This document shows, piece by piece, positions 5,658 through 14,001 of a stretch of 22,264 bases of DNA. Made by a program: the position numbers and the translations under genes. Position 1 is the stretch's first letter, and each line of letters starts with the position of its first letter. The DNA comes from a virus, in IMG/VR virus record IMGVR_UViG_3300042870_001990, positions 1-22,264 of that record, one strand, 5' to 3'. The notes beneath the pieces were generated by a model that was given only the letters and a program-made list of their open reading frames with translations, searched no databases and was not told the origin of the DNA.

Positions 5658-8165
5658 GTGGCCGAAAAACGCATCTCTGTCCGGCTTGCCGCGGTGGGTG
5701 GCCGTCAAGTTCGTGCTGAGCTGGAAGGTGTGGGCCAGGCCGGATCCAAAGGCTTTGGACGTCTCTCACGCGAGATGGAGCTGGCCAACGCCCGTCTTGC
5801 GGGTTTTGCGCGCAAAGCCGGAATTGCCCTTGGAGCTGCGGCCGCGGCAGCGACAGCGTCGCTGGGCGTTATTGTGCGATCCACGGCACAGAGTGCTGCC
5901 GAGATCACCCAGTTTGCCCAGATCGCCAATGCCGCGCCGGAGGCTTTCCAGCGCTGGACGGCCGCATCGGTGACGGTCGGGATCGAACAAGAGAAACTCG
6001 CCGATATTCTGAAGGACGTGAACGACCGGGTGGGGGACTTCCTGCAGACGGGCGGCGGCCCGATGGCGGACTTTTTTGAGAAGATCGCGCCGAAGGTGGG
6101 GGTGACGGCTGAAGAGTTTGCACGGCTCTCGGGACCTGAGGCGCTGCAGCTTTATGTCTCAAGCTTGGAGAAGGCGGGCGTCAACAGCCAAGAGATGACC
6201 TTCTATCTCGAGGCGATGGCCTCGGATGCCACGCGGCTCATTCCCTTGCTGCAAGACGGTGGCGCGGAGATGGCGCGGTTGGGCGAGCGGGCGGCGGGGC
6301 TTGGGGTGGTGCTTGACCAAAGGGCGCTCAGCGCCTTGCGACGGGCAGAGTTGGCCCTGATCGGTGTGGGTCAGGTCTTTGAGGGCATGCGCAATCAGAT
6401 CGGCGCGGCTTTGGCGCCTGCGGTGGCGGCTCTCGCCGAGGGGTTTGTGCGGCTGGCGGAGGTTGGTGGGCCTATCAATCGGGCCTTCACCGCCGTAATC
6501 GACAATCTCGGCCGGCTGACAACCTATGCCGCAACTTTTGCGACGGTCATGGTGGGGCGCTGGGTGGTGGGATTGGCTGCTGCGGCCCTCTCCGTGAAGG
6601 GCCTCGCCACGGCGCTGGTCTTTCTGCGCGGCGCTTTGATACGCACTGGGATCGGCGCGCTCATCGTGGGCGCGGGCGACCTTGTTTACCAGTTCACGCA
6701 ACTTGTGGGCAAAGTCGGTGGGGTTGGCACCGCCTTCGGCCTCTTGCGTGATGTCGCGGCAGAGGCCTGGGATCGCCTTGCGCTGGCAGCCACAGCGGCG
6801 TGGTCGCGCGTTGAGGCCGGCTGGGTGGACACACAGGCGGGGATTTACGGTGGGCTGCAATCGGCGCTGTCGGCTGTGGTAGCCTGGGGCAATTCTGCTG
6901 TCGGGACGTTCCAGGGCGCTTTTGACGGGGTGAAGGCGATCTGGGGCGCGCTGCCGCAGGCCATCGGGGATTTTGCCTATCAAGCGGCGAATGGACTGAT
7001 CGGTGGTGTCGAGTCGATGTTGAATGCGGTGGTTACGCGCATCAACAGCTTCATCGAAGGTCTGAACGCGGCGCTGGCCCTCCTGCCTGATTGGGCGACG
7101 GGTGAAGCTGGCCTAAGAATCGGCACACTCGAGGCGGTGGACCTCGGCGGAATTACCAATCCCTTCGAAGGCGCAGCCTTGGCGGCAGGCACGGCTGCTG
7201 CTGACGCGTTCCGTGCGGCCATGGGCAAGACCTATATCAAGGCACCTGATCTCTTCGGTGGCATGGCGGAGGCAGCACGCGGTCGCGCTTCCGGCTATGG
7301 TGAGGCGGCGGGTATGCTCTCGGAGGCCGCCTCCCGCCCGATGAACGCTTGGGAGGCCCTCAAGGCAGCAATCACCGGCGCGGGGAGAGAGGGCGAGGAC
7401 GCTTTGGCTGGTGCTACTGAGGCGGCGGGCGCTGTATCCGATGGCTTTGATGCGGCAGGCCAAGCCGCTGGTGGGGCGGGCGGTGCGGCCAAGAAGGCGG
7501 CAGAAGAAGCGGCGACCGGCTGGGCGCAGGTTACAAAGTCCCTCGCGGACTATGCCAAGGGCGCGATGGATTGGGGCAAAGGGCTTGGCGAGACGCTGAC
7601 CTCGGCCTTCTCTTCAGCGGAAAGCGCGTTCCGGCAGTTTGTGACCACCGGCAAGTTTGACTTCAAATCGCTGGTCTCCTCGATCTTGGCGGACCTCGCG
7701 ACGCTTGCCTTCAAGAATGCAGTGTTGGGCCCACTTGCTTCCGCACTTTCGGGCATCTTTGGCGGTGGGATCTTTGGGGGTGGGGCAGCGGCTGCCGCAA
7801 ACCCTATGGTGAACGCGAGCATCTGGCATACGGGCGGCATGGTGGGTGCGGGCGCGCCGATGCGCGCGGTGCCAGTCACCGCCTTTGCAGGTGCCCCTCG
7901 GCTGCATACAAGTGGCTGGGCAGGACTTCGACCTGATGAGGTTCCTGCGATCTTGCAGCGTGGAGAACGGGTGCTGAACCGTCGTGAGGCGGCTGGGTAT
8001 GGACGGGGCGCTGGCACCGGCGTAACCGTGAACATCGACGCACGCGGGGCGCAGATGGGCGTGGCCGAGCAGATTGATGCGCGGCTGCGGGCTGCCATCC
8101 CTGAAATCGCCCGCATCGCGAAGGAAAGCGTGGCCGATGGGCGGCGCCGGGGCCAGGTGATCTGA
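5658..8165 (+). CDS. Tail tape measure protein
   Basis: An 835-residue protein that sets tail length and probably leads DNA entry. The N-terminus (KRISVRLAAVGGRQVRAELEGVG) is typical of lambda-like tape measures. It is followed by an Ala-rich hydrophobic segment near residues 52-73, a second hydrophobic stretch near residues 295-345, helical Ala/Gly-rich regions, and a C-terminal block (FRQFVTTGKFDFKSLVSSILADLA, a Gly-rich GIFGGGIFGGG run, EVPAILQRGERVLNRREA) matching the lambda gpH C-terminal region. At roughly 0.15 nm per residue the tail would be about 125 nm. Start GTG 5658 has AAGGG at 5646-5650, seven bases upstream. The higB operator lies just before it. It follows the chaperone gene across the inserted higBA. 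Confidence 0.92.
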   Translation: MAEKRISVRLAAVGGRQVRAELEGVGQAGSKGFGRLSREMELANARLAGFARKAGIALGAAAAAATASLGVIVRSTAQSAAEITQFAQIANAAPEAFQRWTAASVTVGIEQEKLADILKDVNDRVGDFLQTGGGPMADFFEKIAPKVGVTAEEFARLSGPEALQLYVSSLEKAGVNSQEMTFYLEAMASDATRLIPLLQDGGAEMARLGERAAGLGVVLDQRALSALRRAELALIGVGQVFEGMRNQIGAALAPAVAALAEGFVRLAEVGGPINRAFTAVIDNLGRLTTYAATFATVMVGRWVVGLAAAALSVKGLATALVFLRGALIRTGIGALIVGAGDLVYQFTQLVGKVGGVGTAFGLLRDVAAEAWDRLALAATAAWSRVEAGWVDTQAGIYGGLQSALSAVVAWGNSAVGTFQGAFDGVKAIWGALPQAIGDFAYQAANGLIGGVESMLNAVVTRINSFIEGLNAALALLPDWATGEAGLRIGTLEAVDLGGITNPFEGAALAAGTAAADAFRAAMGKTYIKAPDLFGGMAEAARGRASGYGEAAGMLSEAASRPMNAWEALKAAITGAGREGEDALAGATEAAGAVSDGFDAAGQAAGGAGGAAKKAAEEAATGWAQVTKSLADYAKGAMDWGKGLGETLTSAFSSAESAFRQFVTTGKFDFKSLVSSILADLATLAFKNAVLGPLASALSGIFGGGIFGGGAAAAANPMVNASIWHTGGMVGAGAPMRAVPVTAFAGAPRLHTSGWAGLRPDEVPAILQRGERVLNRREAAGYGRGAGTGVTVNIDARGAQMGVAEQIDARLRAAIPEIARIAKESVADGRRRGQVI

Positions 8166-8166
8166 G

Positions 8167-8754
8167 ATGGCCATTCCAGTATTGCCCCTGACGCTCGTCG
8201 CCTCACTCGAGCGGCGGCTGGTTACGTCTGTGGCCGAGGCGCGCTCGCCTTTTACCGGCACATCCCAGATTCAGGACTGGGGCGCGTCCTGGTGGGAATA
8301 CCAAATCGAGATGGCGGTGACCCAAGGGGCCAAGGCACGCCGCCTCTCGGCCTTCTTTGCGGCTCTAGGCGGCTTGCGGGGGCGGTTCTTGTTCCCCGAT
8401 CCTTCCATCGAGTTGCCGGTGGCGGCGGGCAATCCTTATGTCACCGAGGTGCAAGTCGCTGGCTCCTCCACCCTGAAAACTGCTGGATGGGGAGTTGGCC
8501 TCAGGGCTGGTGATTTCTTTCAACTCGGATCTGATGCCACCACCCGGCTTTACCAGGTAACCGCGGATATCGTGCCCCTCGGGAGCGAGGCGGTGATCAA
8601 CTTTGTGCCGCCGCTCAGAGCCTCAGTCCCGGCCGGTGCGCTTCTTGGTCTCAGCGCCCCGTCGGTGCTCTTGAGGCTCACCGCACCTGTGCCCACAGTG
8701 ATTGGCCGCGCGGATCAGCACCGCTTCACCCTCTCCGCGCGCGAAGCGCTCTGA
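8167..8754 (+). CDS. Distal tail-type protein (lambda gpM place)
   Basis: A 195-residue beta-rich protein starting MAIPVLPLTLVASLERRLVTS, with an aromatic segment GASWWEYQIEMA and a GLRGRFLFPDPS motif. The latter is the pattern of distal tail proteins that join tail tube and tip (tube-binding N-terminal domain). The start follows the tape measure stop by one base, without room for its own strong ribosome site, so translation is probably coupled. The next gene is the DUF2163 tail protein. In lambda-like order this is the place of gpM. Family assignment rests on position, size and the FLFPDP-type motif. Confidence 0.6.
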   Translation: MAIPVLPLTLVASLERRLVTSVAEARSPFTGTSQIQDWGASWWEYQIEMAVTQGAKARRLSAFFAALGGLRGRFLFPDPSIELPVAAGNPYVTEVQVAGSSTLKTAGWGVGLRAGDFFQLGSDATTRLYQVTADIVPLGSEAVINFVPPLRASVPAGALLGLSAPSVLLRLTAPVPTVIGRADQHRFTLSAREAL

Positions 8755-8780
8755 CCAAAGCCATGTGAAAGCGAGCTCCT

Positions 8781-9341
8781 ATGTCGCGTAACATCACACC
8801 CGCCTTCGCCACGGCACTGGCGGATCAGTCGCTGCGGCCAGTCATCTTCTTTGAAGGCCAGTTTGCCACGGGCTGGGTGCGGATCTGGTCGGGCCTTGGG
8901 TCTGTCACTTGGAACGGACGAACTTGGTCTGGCGCAGGCTCGTTGCTTGGCCTCGGGGGCATCGATGAGACCGGCGAGGTCGTAGCTGGTGGAACGGCCG
9001 TGTCGCTTTCTGGCGTGCCGCTGGATCTCGTGCAGATTGCAATAGACGAAGCGCGTCAGGGCCTGCCGGGTCGGATCTGGCTGGGGCTTCTGGCCGAGAA
9101 TGGCAGCATCATCGCTGATCCCGTTCAGGCCTTCTCTGGTCGCCTTGATGTCCCAGAAATCAAGGATGACGCGGACACCTGCACGATTACGATCAGCTAT
9201 GAAAGCCGGCTCATTGATCTCACCGTGGCGCGGACCTGGCGCTACACCCACGAAAGTCAGCAGGTGCTGCATCCAGGCGATCTCGGGTTTGAATATGTGA
9301 CCGCGATCCAGGACAGAGAAATCACCTGGGGGCGGGGATAG
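8781..9341 (+). CDS. DUF2163-type tail protein (lambda gpL place)
   Basis: A 186-residue protein with the usual features of DUF2163: N-terminal TPAFATALADQSLRPVIFFEGQFATG, the WNGRTWSGAGSLLGLGGIDETGEV block, and the C-terminal TCTITISYESRLIDLTVARTWRYTHESQ then HPGDLGFEYVTAIQDREITWGR. These proteins act as tail hub or tip components in Rhodobacterales phages and in gene transfer agents. It sits between a distal tail-type gene and the peptidase-like gene, with a stop two bases before the next start. ATG 8781 is preferred, with GCGAG just upstream as a weak ribosome site. Confidence 0.85.
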   Translation: MSRNITPAFATALADQSLRPVIFFEGQFATGWVRIWSGLGSVTWNGRTWSGAGSLLGLGGIDETGEVVAGGTAVSLSGVPLDLVQIAIDEARQGLPGRIWLGLLAENGSIIADPVQAFSGRLDVPEIKDDADTCTITISYESRLIDLTVARTWRYTHESQQVLHPGDLGFEYVTAIQDREITWGRG

Positions 9342-9343
9342 AC

Positions 9344-9751
9344 ATGCCACGCGTTGAACACTGGGAACGCCTGCTTGCATCGGTGATCGACACCGCCCGC
9401 GAGCGACCCTTCATCTGGGGCCTCCATGACTGCCCGACCTTTGCCTTCGAGACACGGATGATCCTGACCGGCGGCGAGGATATCGCGGGCCTCTGGCGCG
9501 GGCGCTACACAACGCATCTCGGGGGCCTGCGTGTGATGCGCCGCCTTGGCTGGGCCTCAGTGGAAGATATGGGGCGTGCGCTCTTGGGAGAACCGCGCGC
9601 AACCCCGCTTTTGGCGCAGCGCGGGGACATTGTGCTAACGGACACAGGGCTTGGCTTTGGCGTGGTGATCGGCGCCACCGCTGTGGGTCTCGCACCCGTG
9701 GGTCTCACCTTCGCGTCGCTCACCTCTTGTCGACTTGCCTGGCCCATCTGA
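9344..9751 (+). CDS. NlpC/P60-like tail protein (DUF6950 type)
   Basis: A 135-residue protein with the motif PFIWGLHDCPTFA (Cys30), the place of the catalytic Cys in NlpC/P60-type cysteine peptidases, and a GDIVLTDTG turn as usual before the catalytic His. The His itself is not seen at the expected place (the segment reads GFGVVIGATAVGL), so enzymatic activity is doubtful. This agrees with the DUF6950 group found in phage tails, which keeps the Cys motif but not always a full triad. In lambda-like tails the K gene product at this place is a peptidase-like tip protein. It lies between the DUF2163 and gpJ-type genes. Confidence 0.7.
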   Translation: MPRVEHWERLLASVIDTARERPFIWGLHDCPTFAFETRMILTGGEDIAGLWRGRYTTHLGGLRVMRRLGWASVEDMGRALLGEPRATPLLAQRGDIVLTDTGLGFGVVIGATAVGLAPVGLTFASLTSCRLAWPI

Positions 9752-9780
9752 ACGCGACCCATTTAGACGAGACACTCCCC

Positions 9781-12324
9781 ATGCCCTTCATTGTGACAGC
9801 CGTCACCGCGGTCGCGGGGGCGATTGGCGGCGTTTTGGCCGCCGGTGGCATTGGGGCTGCCCTCATTCGGATTGGGGGCACGCTCCTTCTGTCCTATGCG
9901 GCCCAGGCGCTCATGCCAAAGCCGCAAATGACGCTGCAGGCGCGGACGGTCACGGTGCGCGAGCCTGTGATGCCGCGCGATCTTGTTTACGGGCGCACCC
10001 GCAAAGGCGGGGTCATTGTCTTTCTGCATTCCTCCGGATCAGAAAACCAATACCTCGATCTGGTCATCGTTCTTGCGGCGCACCGGGTCAAATCGATCGG
10101 CGCCATCTACTTCGAGGGCGAGATGGCCCTCAGTGCTGCCGGCGTCGCCCAAGGTCGCTGGGCCGGAAAAGTCCTCGTCGAAAAGAAACTCGGCACCGCC
10201 AACCAGACAGCCTTCGTGGGTCTTAAGGCTGCGCTGCCTGACAAATGGACCGAGAACCATCGGCTGCGCGGCTGTGCGGCAATCCGGCTGCGGCTCACCT
10301 ATGATCAGGATGCTTTCCCGGGCGGCATTCCGAACATCACGGTGGACATCGAGGGCAAGGACGACATCTTTGACCCCCGCACAGAAACTCATGCCTATTC
10401 AGAAAACCCTGCGCTGTGCCTTGCCGATTATATGGCGCATCCGGAGTTCGGGATCCGGGCAGAGATCGGGGCGGCGGATGGGGTTGACCGGATGAGCCTC
10501 GTTGAGGCGGCCAACATTTGTGATGAGGTGGTGGCCAAGGTCGGGGGTGGGACAGAGCCGCGCTATGCCTGCAATGGGGTGATCTCGCTTTCCGAGCCTC
10601 CAAAGACAATCATCGAGGGGATGCTCTCGTCTTTTGCCGGGCGCTGCGCCTTCTCGGGCGGGGCCTGGCGCATCCATGCCGGGGCTTGGGCTGTGCCATC
10701 GGTGGCGCTGACCTCGGATCATGTCCGGGAGGGTGGTCTCACCTTGGCGACGCGCGTGACGATGTCGTCAAACTTCAACGCGGTTCGGGGCCAGTTTGTG
10801 AGCCCCGAGAATGACTGGCAGCCGGATGACTTCCCGGCCTATGCGAGCGATGTCTATCTCGCCGAGGACGGTGGGGAGCGGCGGTGGCGCGATATCTCGC
10901 TGCCCTTCACAATATCGGCCTCCATGGCGCAGCGGCTCGCCAAGATTGAGCTTGAACGCGCGCGTCGACAGATGACGGTGCGGCTCTCGGGGAAACTGTC
11001 GGCCTGGGCCGCAACGGTGGGGGATGTGGTGACGCTCTCCTATGCGCGCTGGGGCTTTGCCGCCAAACCGTTTGAGGTGCATGGGGTCAGCCTCGATCTA
11101 ACCGTCTCAGGCGATGGCGCGCTGTTGCTGCCAGAACTCGTTCTGCGTGAGACCTCGCCCTTGGTGTACGACTGGGCGGCCTCGGAAGCGCGGATTTATG
11201 CGGCCGCGCCACGCACCAGCCTGCCGTCGGCGCGGGATATCCCGGCGCCTGGGGCGCCGCAGGCCACTGAGGAGATCTATGTCACCCGTGATGGCGGCGG
11301 GCTCAAGGTTTTGGCGCGGGTCACCTGGGCCGCGGCACCCTCAAGCTTTGTCGCGGCCTATCAGCTGCAGGCCCGCCAAGGCTCGGGGGCTTGGCAGGAT
11401 TATGGGCGGACCGATGGAACCAGCCTTGAGATCCGCGACATCGCGCCAGGTGGCTGGTCCTACCGGGTCAAGGCAGTGTCGGTGCTCGGTGTCTCATCGA
11501 GTTGGCAGACGAGCACGGTTGAGATCCGCGGCCTGACGGCACCGCCGGCGCAGCTTGAGAACGTCACTCTACAGACCGCAGGTGGCCTTGCGATCCTCAA
11601 ATGGACCCGCTCGGCCGATCCCGATGTAAGGGTCGGCGGCAACATCGTGATCCGACACTCGAAGGAAGCGACGGCCACCTGGGCCGACAGCTATTCGATG
11701 GACCGGGTCTCGGGTGGCGAGGCCATCGCCGTCGTGCCGCTGAAACCCGGTACCTACCTGGTGCGCGCCGAGGATAGCGGCGGCCGTGCCGGTCCCGAAA
11801 CCCGCGTCTCGACCAAGGGCGCGCAGGTGCTGGCATTCTCGCCTTTGGGCATGCTGCAGGCTGATCCGGGGTTTGTGGGTTCAAAGACCGGGCTCATGGT
11901 TGCCACAGGCACTCTAACGCTCGCCACGGCAACGGTAAATGGTGTGACGCAGGTGACGTCGTTGGAGGGGCAGTATGGCTTTGCCGCCGGGCTCGATCTT
12001 GGGGCGATCAAGCGTGTCCGACTTCGCTCAGAAATCGGTGTGGCGGCTCTGGCGCTCAACGACCGGATCGATGCACGCACCGCGCTCATGGACACATGGG
12101 CGGACTTTGATGGGGCCGCCGGGGCAGAGATCGATGTGCTCTTTGAGATCCGAGAGACCGATGACAACCCAAGTGCAAACCCCATCTGGGGTCCTTGGGG
12201 TCGACTGGACACCCATGAGATTGAGGCCCGCGCGGTTCAGGCGCGGGCCATCCTCTCGACGAAGGACGCGTCCTACACGCCCATCGTCACCCAATTGCGG
12301 CTATATGCCGATGAGGTCGCCTGA
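9781..12324 (+). CDS. Host specificity / tail tip protein, gpJ-like
   Basis: An 847-residue protein at the tail tip, expected to bind the host receptor. The N-terminus is hydrophobic with many Ala/Gly (residues 1-43), followed by the phage tail domain (PRDLVYGRTRKGGVIVFLHSSG; AHRVKSIGAIYFEGEMA) and the block with NPALCLADYMAHPEFGIRAEIG. Two fibronectin type III-like segments follow (about residues 495-585, with GSGAWQDYGRTDG, and 585-675, with PGTYLVRAEDSGGRAG). The C-terminal part is beta-rich. ATG 9781 was chosen; a TTG further upstream overlaps the preceding gene and adds a non-homologous stretch. The stop shares one base with the next start. Confidence 0.88.
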   Translation: MPFIVTAVTAVAGAIGGVLAAGGIGAALIRIGGTLLLSYAAQALMPKPQMTLQARTVTVREPVMPRDLVYGRTRKGGVIVFLHSSGSENQYLDLVIVLAAHRVKSIGAIYFEGEMALSAAGVAQGRWAGKVLVEKKLGTANQTAFVGLKAALPDKWTENHRLRGCAAIRLRLTYDQDAFPGGIPNITVDIEGKDDIFDPRTETHAYSENPALCLADYMAHPEFGIRAEIGAADGVDRMSLVEAANICDEVVAKVGGGTEPRYACNGVISLSEPPKTIIEGMLSSFAGRCAFSGGAWRIHAGAWAVPSVALTSDHVREGGLTLATRVTMSSNFNAVRGQFVSPENDWQPDDFPAYASDVYLAEDGGERRWRDISLPFTISASMAQRLAKIELERARRQMTVRLSGKLSAWAATVGDVVTLSYARWGFAAKPFEVHGVSLDLTVSGDGALLLPELVLRETSPLVYDWAASEARIYAAAPRTSLPSARDIPAPGAPQATEEIYVTRDGGGLKVLARVTWAAAPSSFVAAYQLQARQGSGAWQDYGRTDGTSLEIRDIAPGGWSYRVKAVSVLGVSSSWQTSTVEIRGLTAPPAQLENVTLQTAGGLAILKWTRSADPDVRVGGNIVIRHSKEATATWADSYSMDRVSGGEAIAVVPLKPGTYLVRAEDSGGRAGPETRVSTKGAQVLAFSPLGMLQADPGFVGSKTGLMVATGTLTLATATVNGVTQVTSLEGQYGFAAGLDLGAIKRVRLRSEIGVAALALNDRIDARTALMDTWADFDGAAGAEIDVLFEIRETDDNPSANPIWGPWGRLDTHEIEARAVQARAILSTKDASYTPIVTQLRLYADEVA

Positions 12325-12980
12325 TGCCCCAGACAACCAGCTTTGTGATTGCCAATGATGCGGGCGCGGCGGTGCGCGCGCGCATCAATGAGGTGATCGC
12401 CGCGCTGCACTCCACAAGTTCGGGTGCTACGGTGCCTGTGGCCACCACCGCGGGTATGCTCTGGGTCGATACCTCGGTCTCGCCGCCCGTCCTGCGCAGG
12501 CGCAATACAACGAACACAGGCTGGGATGCACTTTTGGATGCGGCGGGCAATCTCTCGGGCCTCGCAAATACGGCCATGGCACGCACGAACCTCGGGCTTG
12601 GCACAATGGCCACACGCTCAACGGCAGATTATGACGCGGCGATTGCAGCCAAGGCCAGTCTGACGGGGGCGACCTTCACAGGCGTTGTGACCGCGCCGAA
12701 CTTCGTCTCCTCGTCAGATGCCCGGTTCAAATCCGAGGTCGAAACCATCACAGGGGCATTGGCCATCGTCTCAGCCCTGCGCGGCGTGCGCTTTACCATG
12801 GATGGCAGCCGCCAGATCGGCGTCATCGCCCAGGAGGTCGAGACCGTCCTGCCCGAAGTCGTGCGCGTGGGTGAAGCGGGTCAGCTCTCTGTCGCTTACG
12901 GCAATATCACCGGCCTTCTCATCGAGGCCGTCAAGGAACTCACCGCCCGGGTGGCGGCGCTTGAGGAGGCACGTCCATGA
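12324..12980 (+). CDS. Short tail fibre protein with S74 intramolecular chaperone domain
   Basis: A 218-residue protein coupled to gpJ by a one-base overlap. Residues 1-125 hold a fibre-type stem (TTAGMLWVDTS, TNTGWDALLDAAGNLSGLANTAMARTNLGLGTMA). Residues 126-218 are a peptidase S74 chaperone domain (NFVSSSDARFKSEVE ... IGVIAQEVETVLPEVV ... VAYGNITGLLIEAVKELTARVAALE). Ser131 and Lys136, five residues apart, fit the self-cleaving Ser/Lys pair, so cleavage before Ser131 would release the chaperone after trimerisation. The C-terminal ..KELTARVAALE.. is a coiled coil. The S74 half is very similar to the one at 17964-18557, so this phage has two such proteins. The N-terminal half would be the mature fibre. 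Confidence 0.85.
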   Translation: MPQTTSFVIANDAGAAVRARINEVIAALHSTSSGATVPVATTAGMLWVDTSVSPPVLRRRNTTNTGWDALLDAAGNLSGLANTAMARTNLGLGTMATRSTADYDAAIAAKASLTGATFTGVVTAPNFVSSSDARFKSEVETITGALAIVSALRGVRFTMDGSRQIGVIAQEVETVLPEVVRVGEAGQLSVAYGNITGLLIEAVKELTARVAALEEARP

Positions 12981-13291
12981 ATGACGGTGGGTTTATCGAC
13001 ATGATCAACTCGGCCTTTGGAGGCGCTGTAACCACGCTGATCGGTGCCTTCACCGGGCGGCTGATGTGGCATTCGGGCGAGGTGAAGCTCGGCAACCGCC
13101 GCTTCTTCGGCAAAGAGCTCCTTTGGGAAATCCCCGTCGCCGTTGGCATGGCGCTGATCGGGGAGGCGGCCGCACGCTACATTGGTCTCTCGCAGCCCGT
13201 CTCAACCGGGTTTGTGGCGACGCTCGCCTATTTGGGACCACGCGGGGCGGAGGCATTGCTGACCACTTGGATTGGTCGGCGCAAACCATAG
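12977..13291 (+). CDS. Phage holin, LydA-type (three-helix)
   Basis: A 104-residue membrane protein starting MNDGGFIDMINSAFGGAVTTLIG. Hydrophobic stretches lie at about residues 13-31, 47-70 and 76-98, separated by a basic loop (RLMWHSGEVKLGNRRFFGKE), which is the plan of LydA-type phage holins. It would form the membrane lesion that releases or activates the endolysin. The start overlaps the fibre stop as ATGA, so lysis genes follow the tail genes directly. The endolysin and spanin genes lie about 700 bases downstream, after a stretch carrying a small unknown gene and a terminator. The family call is from pattern recognition. Confidence 0.75.
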   Translation: MNDGGFIDMINSAFGGAVTTLIGAFTGRLMWHSGEVKLGNRRFFGKELLWEIPVAVGMALIGEAAARYIGLSQPVSTGFVATLAYLGPRGAEALLTTWIGRRKP

Positions 13292-13671
13292 GAAGCGCCG
13301 GCTTCTCGGCTCCGCCTTTGTCCAAATCATCAAAGGGCTGTGATCGACGTGGAAAACGCACCTTGGAAGATGCTGCAAGGGTTTTGCTGGTATGAACCTG
13401 GTTTGGGCGCTTGCTTTGTGCCCGGTGGTCCTGACCCCAAAAGGCCAAATCTGCGGAGCGTCTCGTCACGTGATGGATTGTGCGAAGGCAACGGGCGGCT
13501 GACACGTCATAAAAAGCACAAGCTCATACTTTAGACAGTGCTTAGGGTTTCTGCGCTGCCGCTTTCTCGGCAACATGACCACAATCATAATACCATGAGG
13601 ACCGGCTTGATGTCTGGCGGTTAGCAGTGCATCTGGGATGCAATCTTAGGTCAGATTTGGAGGGTGGTATT
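13292..13671. other. Non-coding stretch between holin and small unknown gene
   Basis: These 380 bases hold no convincing gene. The only frames present (for example 13340-13534 plus) have no family-like features and are probably chance. The right half is markedly AT-rich compared with its neighbours (around 13503-13600). It includes CATAAT at 13586-13591, which could be a -10 box, but no good -35 box lies at 16-18 bases. A short GAAGC-GCCG-GCTTC hairpin lies just after the holin stop without a T run. The composition change suggests a boundary of inserted DNA. Confidence 0.5.
13659..13664 (+). promoter_or_regulatory. Ribosome binding site GGAGGG that supports a TTG start
   Basis: GGAGGG lies seven bases upstream of TTG 13672. 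It decides the start of the small unknown gene in favour of this TTG over the GTG at 13627, which has no purine-rich site at its front. Confidence 0.5.
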
Positions 13672-13926
13672 TTGCGACGTCCTGATATTCCAGCCGTGCT
13701 CTCGAAACTTTCGGCATCCAGCAATCCCGTCGAGGTGATACGCGATCTCGTGCTGCGCACGGGTGGCTTTTGGCAGGACACTGAGGAGGCGTCTGGTCTT
13801 TTTGAGATCCAGTTGGCGGGCATCACGGGGCTTGGATCCTCAGCGCAAGCGGCAGTCGAGGATTGGGTCATCCAAGCGCGCCGAACAAAGGTGGAGGACC
13901 TGCGGGTCGCCCTTGAAGAGGGCTAA
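13672..13926 (+). CDS. Small unknown protein between holin and endolysin
   Basis: An 84-residue protein read from TTG 13672 (LRRPDIPAVLSKLSASSNPVE...). It is predicted mostly helical, soluble, without Cys and without signal or membrane segment. I do not recognise the family. The start has a GGAGGG site at a good distance; the alternative GTG 13627 would give 99 residues. It is followed by a strong terminator 37 bases after the stop and preceded by an AT-rich stretch, so it looks like a self-contained transcription unit inserted between holin and endolysin. It could be a small regulator or defence-type moron, but nothing in the sequence shows that. Confidence 0.5.
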   Translation: MRRPDIPAVLSKLSASSNPVEVIRDLVLRTGGFWQDTEEASGLFEIQLAGITGLGSSAQAAVEDWVIQARRTKVEDLRVALEEG

Positions 13927-13963
13927 GGCCGCCCAAGATAACAACGAGAGTTGCACGACACAT

Positions 13964-13991
13964 GGCCGCCCCTTGGGCGGCCTTTCTTTTT
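13964..13991 (+). terminator. Rho-independent terminator before the endolysin gene
   Basis: A perfect 8-bp GC stem GGCCGCCC/GGGCGGCC with a CTT loop, followed by TTTCTTTTT. This is the strongest intrinsic terminator seen in the window. It ends 10 bases before the endolysin start, so endolysin translation signals lie directly behind it (GGAG at 13992-13995). Late transcription must read through, or the endolysin must have its own signal. Confidence 0.85.
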
Positions 13992-14001
13992 GGAGATAGC
14001 C

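Noticed and set aside
6159-6983. 274-residue minus-strand frame inside the tape measure gene
   Set aside because: Basic, low-sense composition expected from the reverse of a GC-rich gene; no motif or ribosome site.
1-9751. Gene transfer agent cluster (RcGTA-like), because of the DUF2163 and NlpC/P60-like genes
   Set aside because: Capsid and decoration genes are of lambda E/D type, a tRNA, a toxin-antitoxin and lysis genes are present, and the order differs from RcGTA.
13292-13310. Holin terminator (GAAGC-GCCG-GCTTC hairpin)
   Set aside because: The stem is only five pairs and no T run follows.
13340-13534. 64-residue plus-strand frame from GTG after the holin
   Set aside because: No ribosome site, odd composition with no family-like features, and a strongly changing base composition across it; probably chance.
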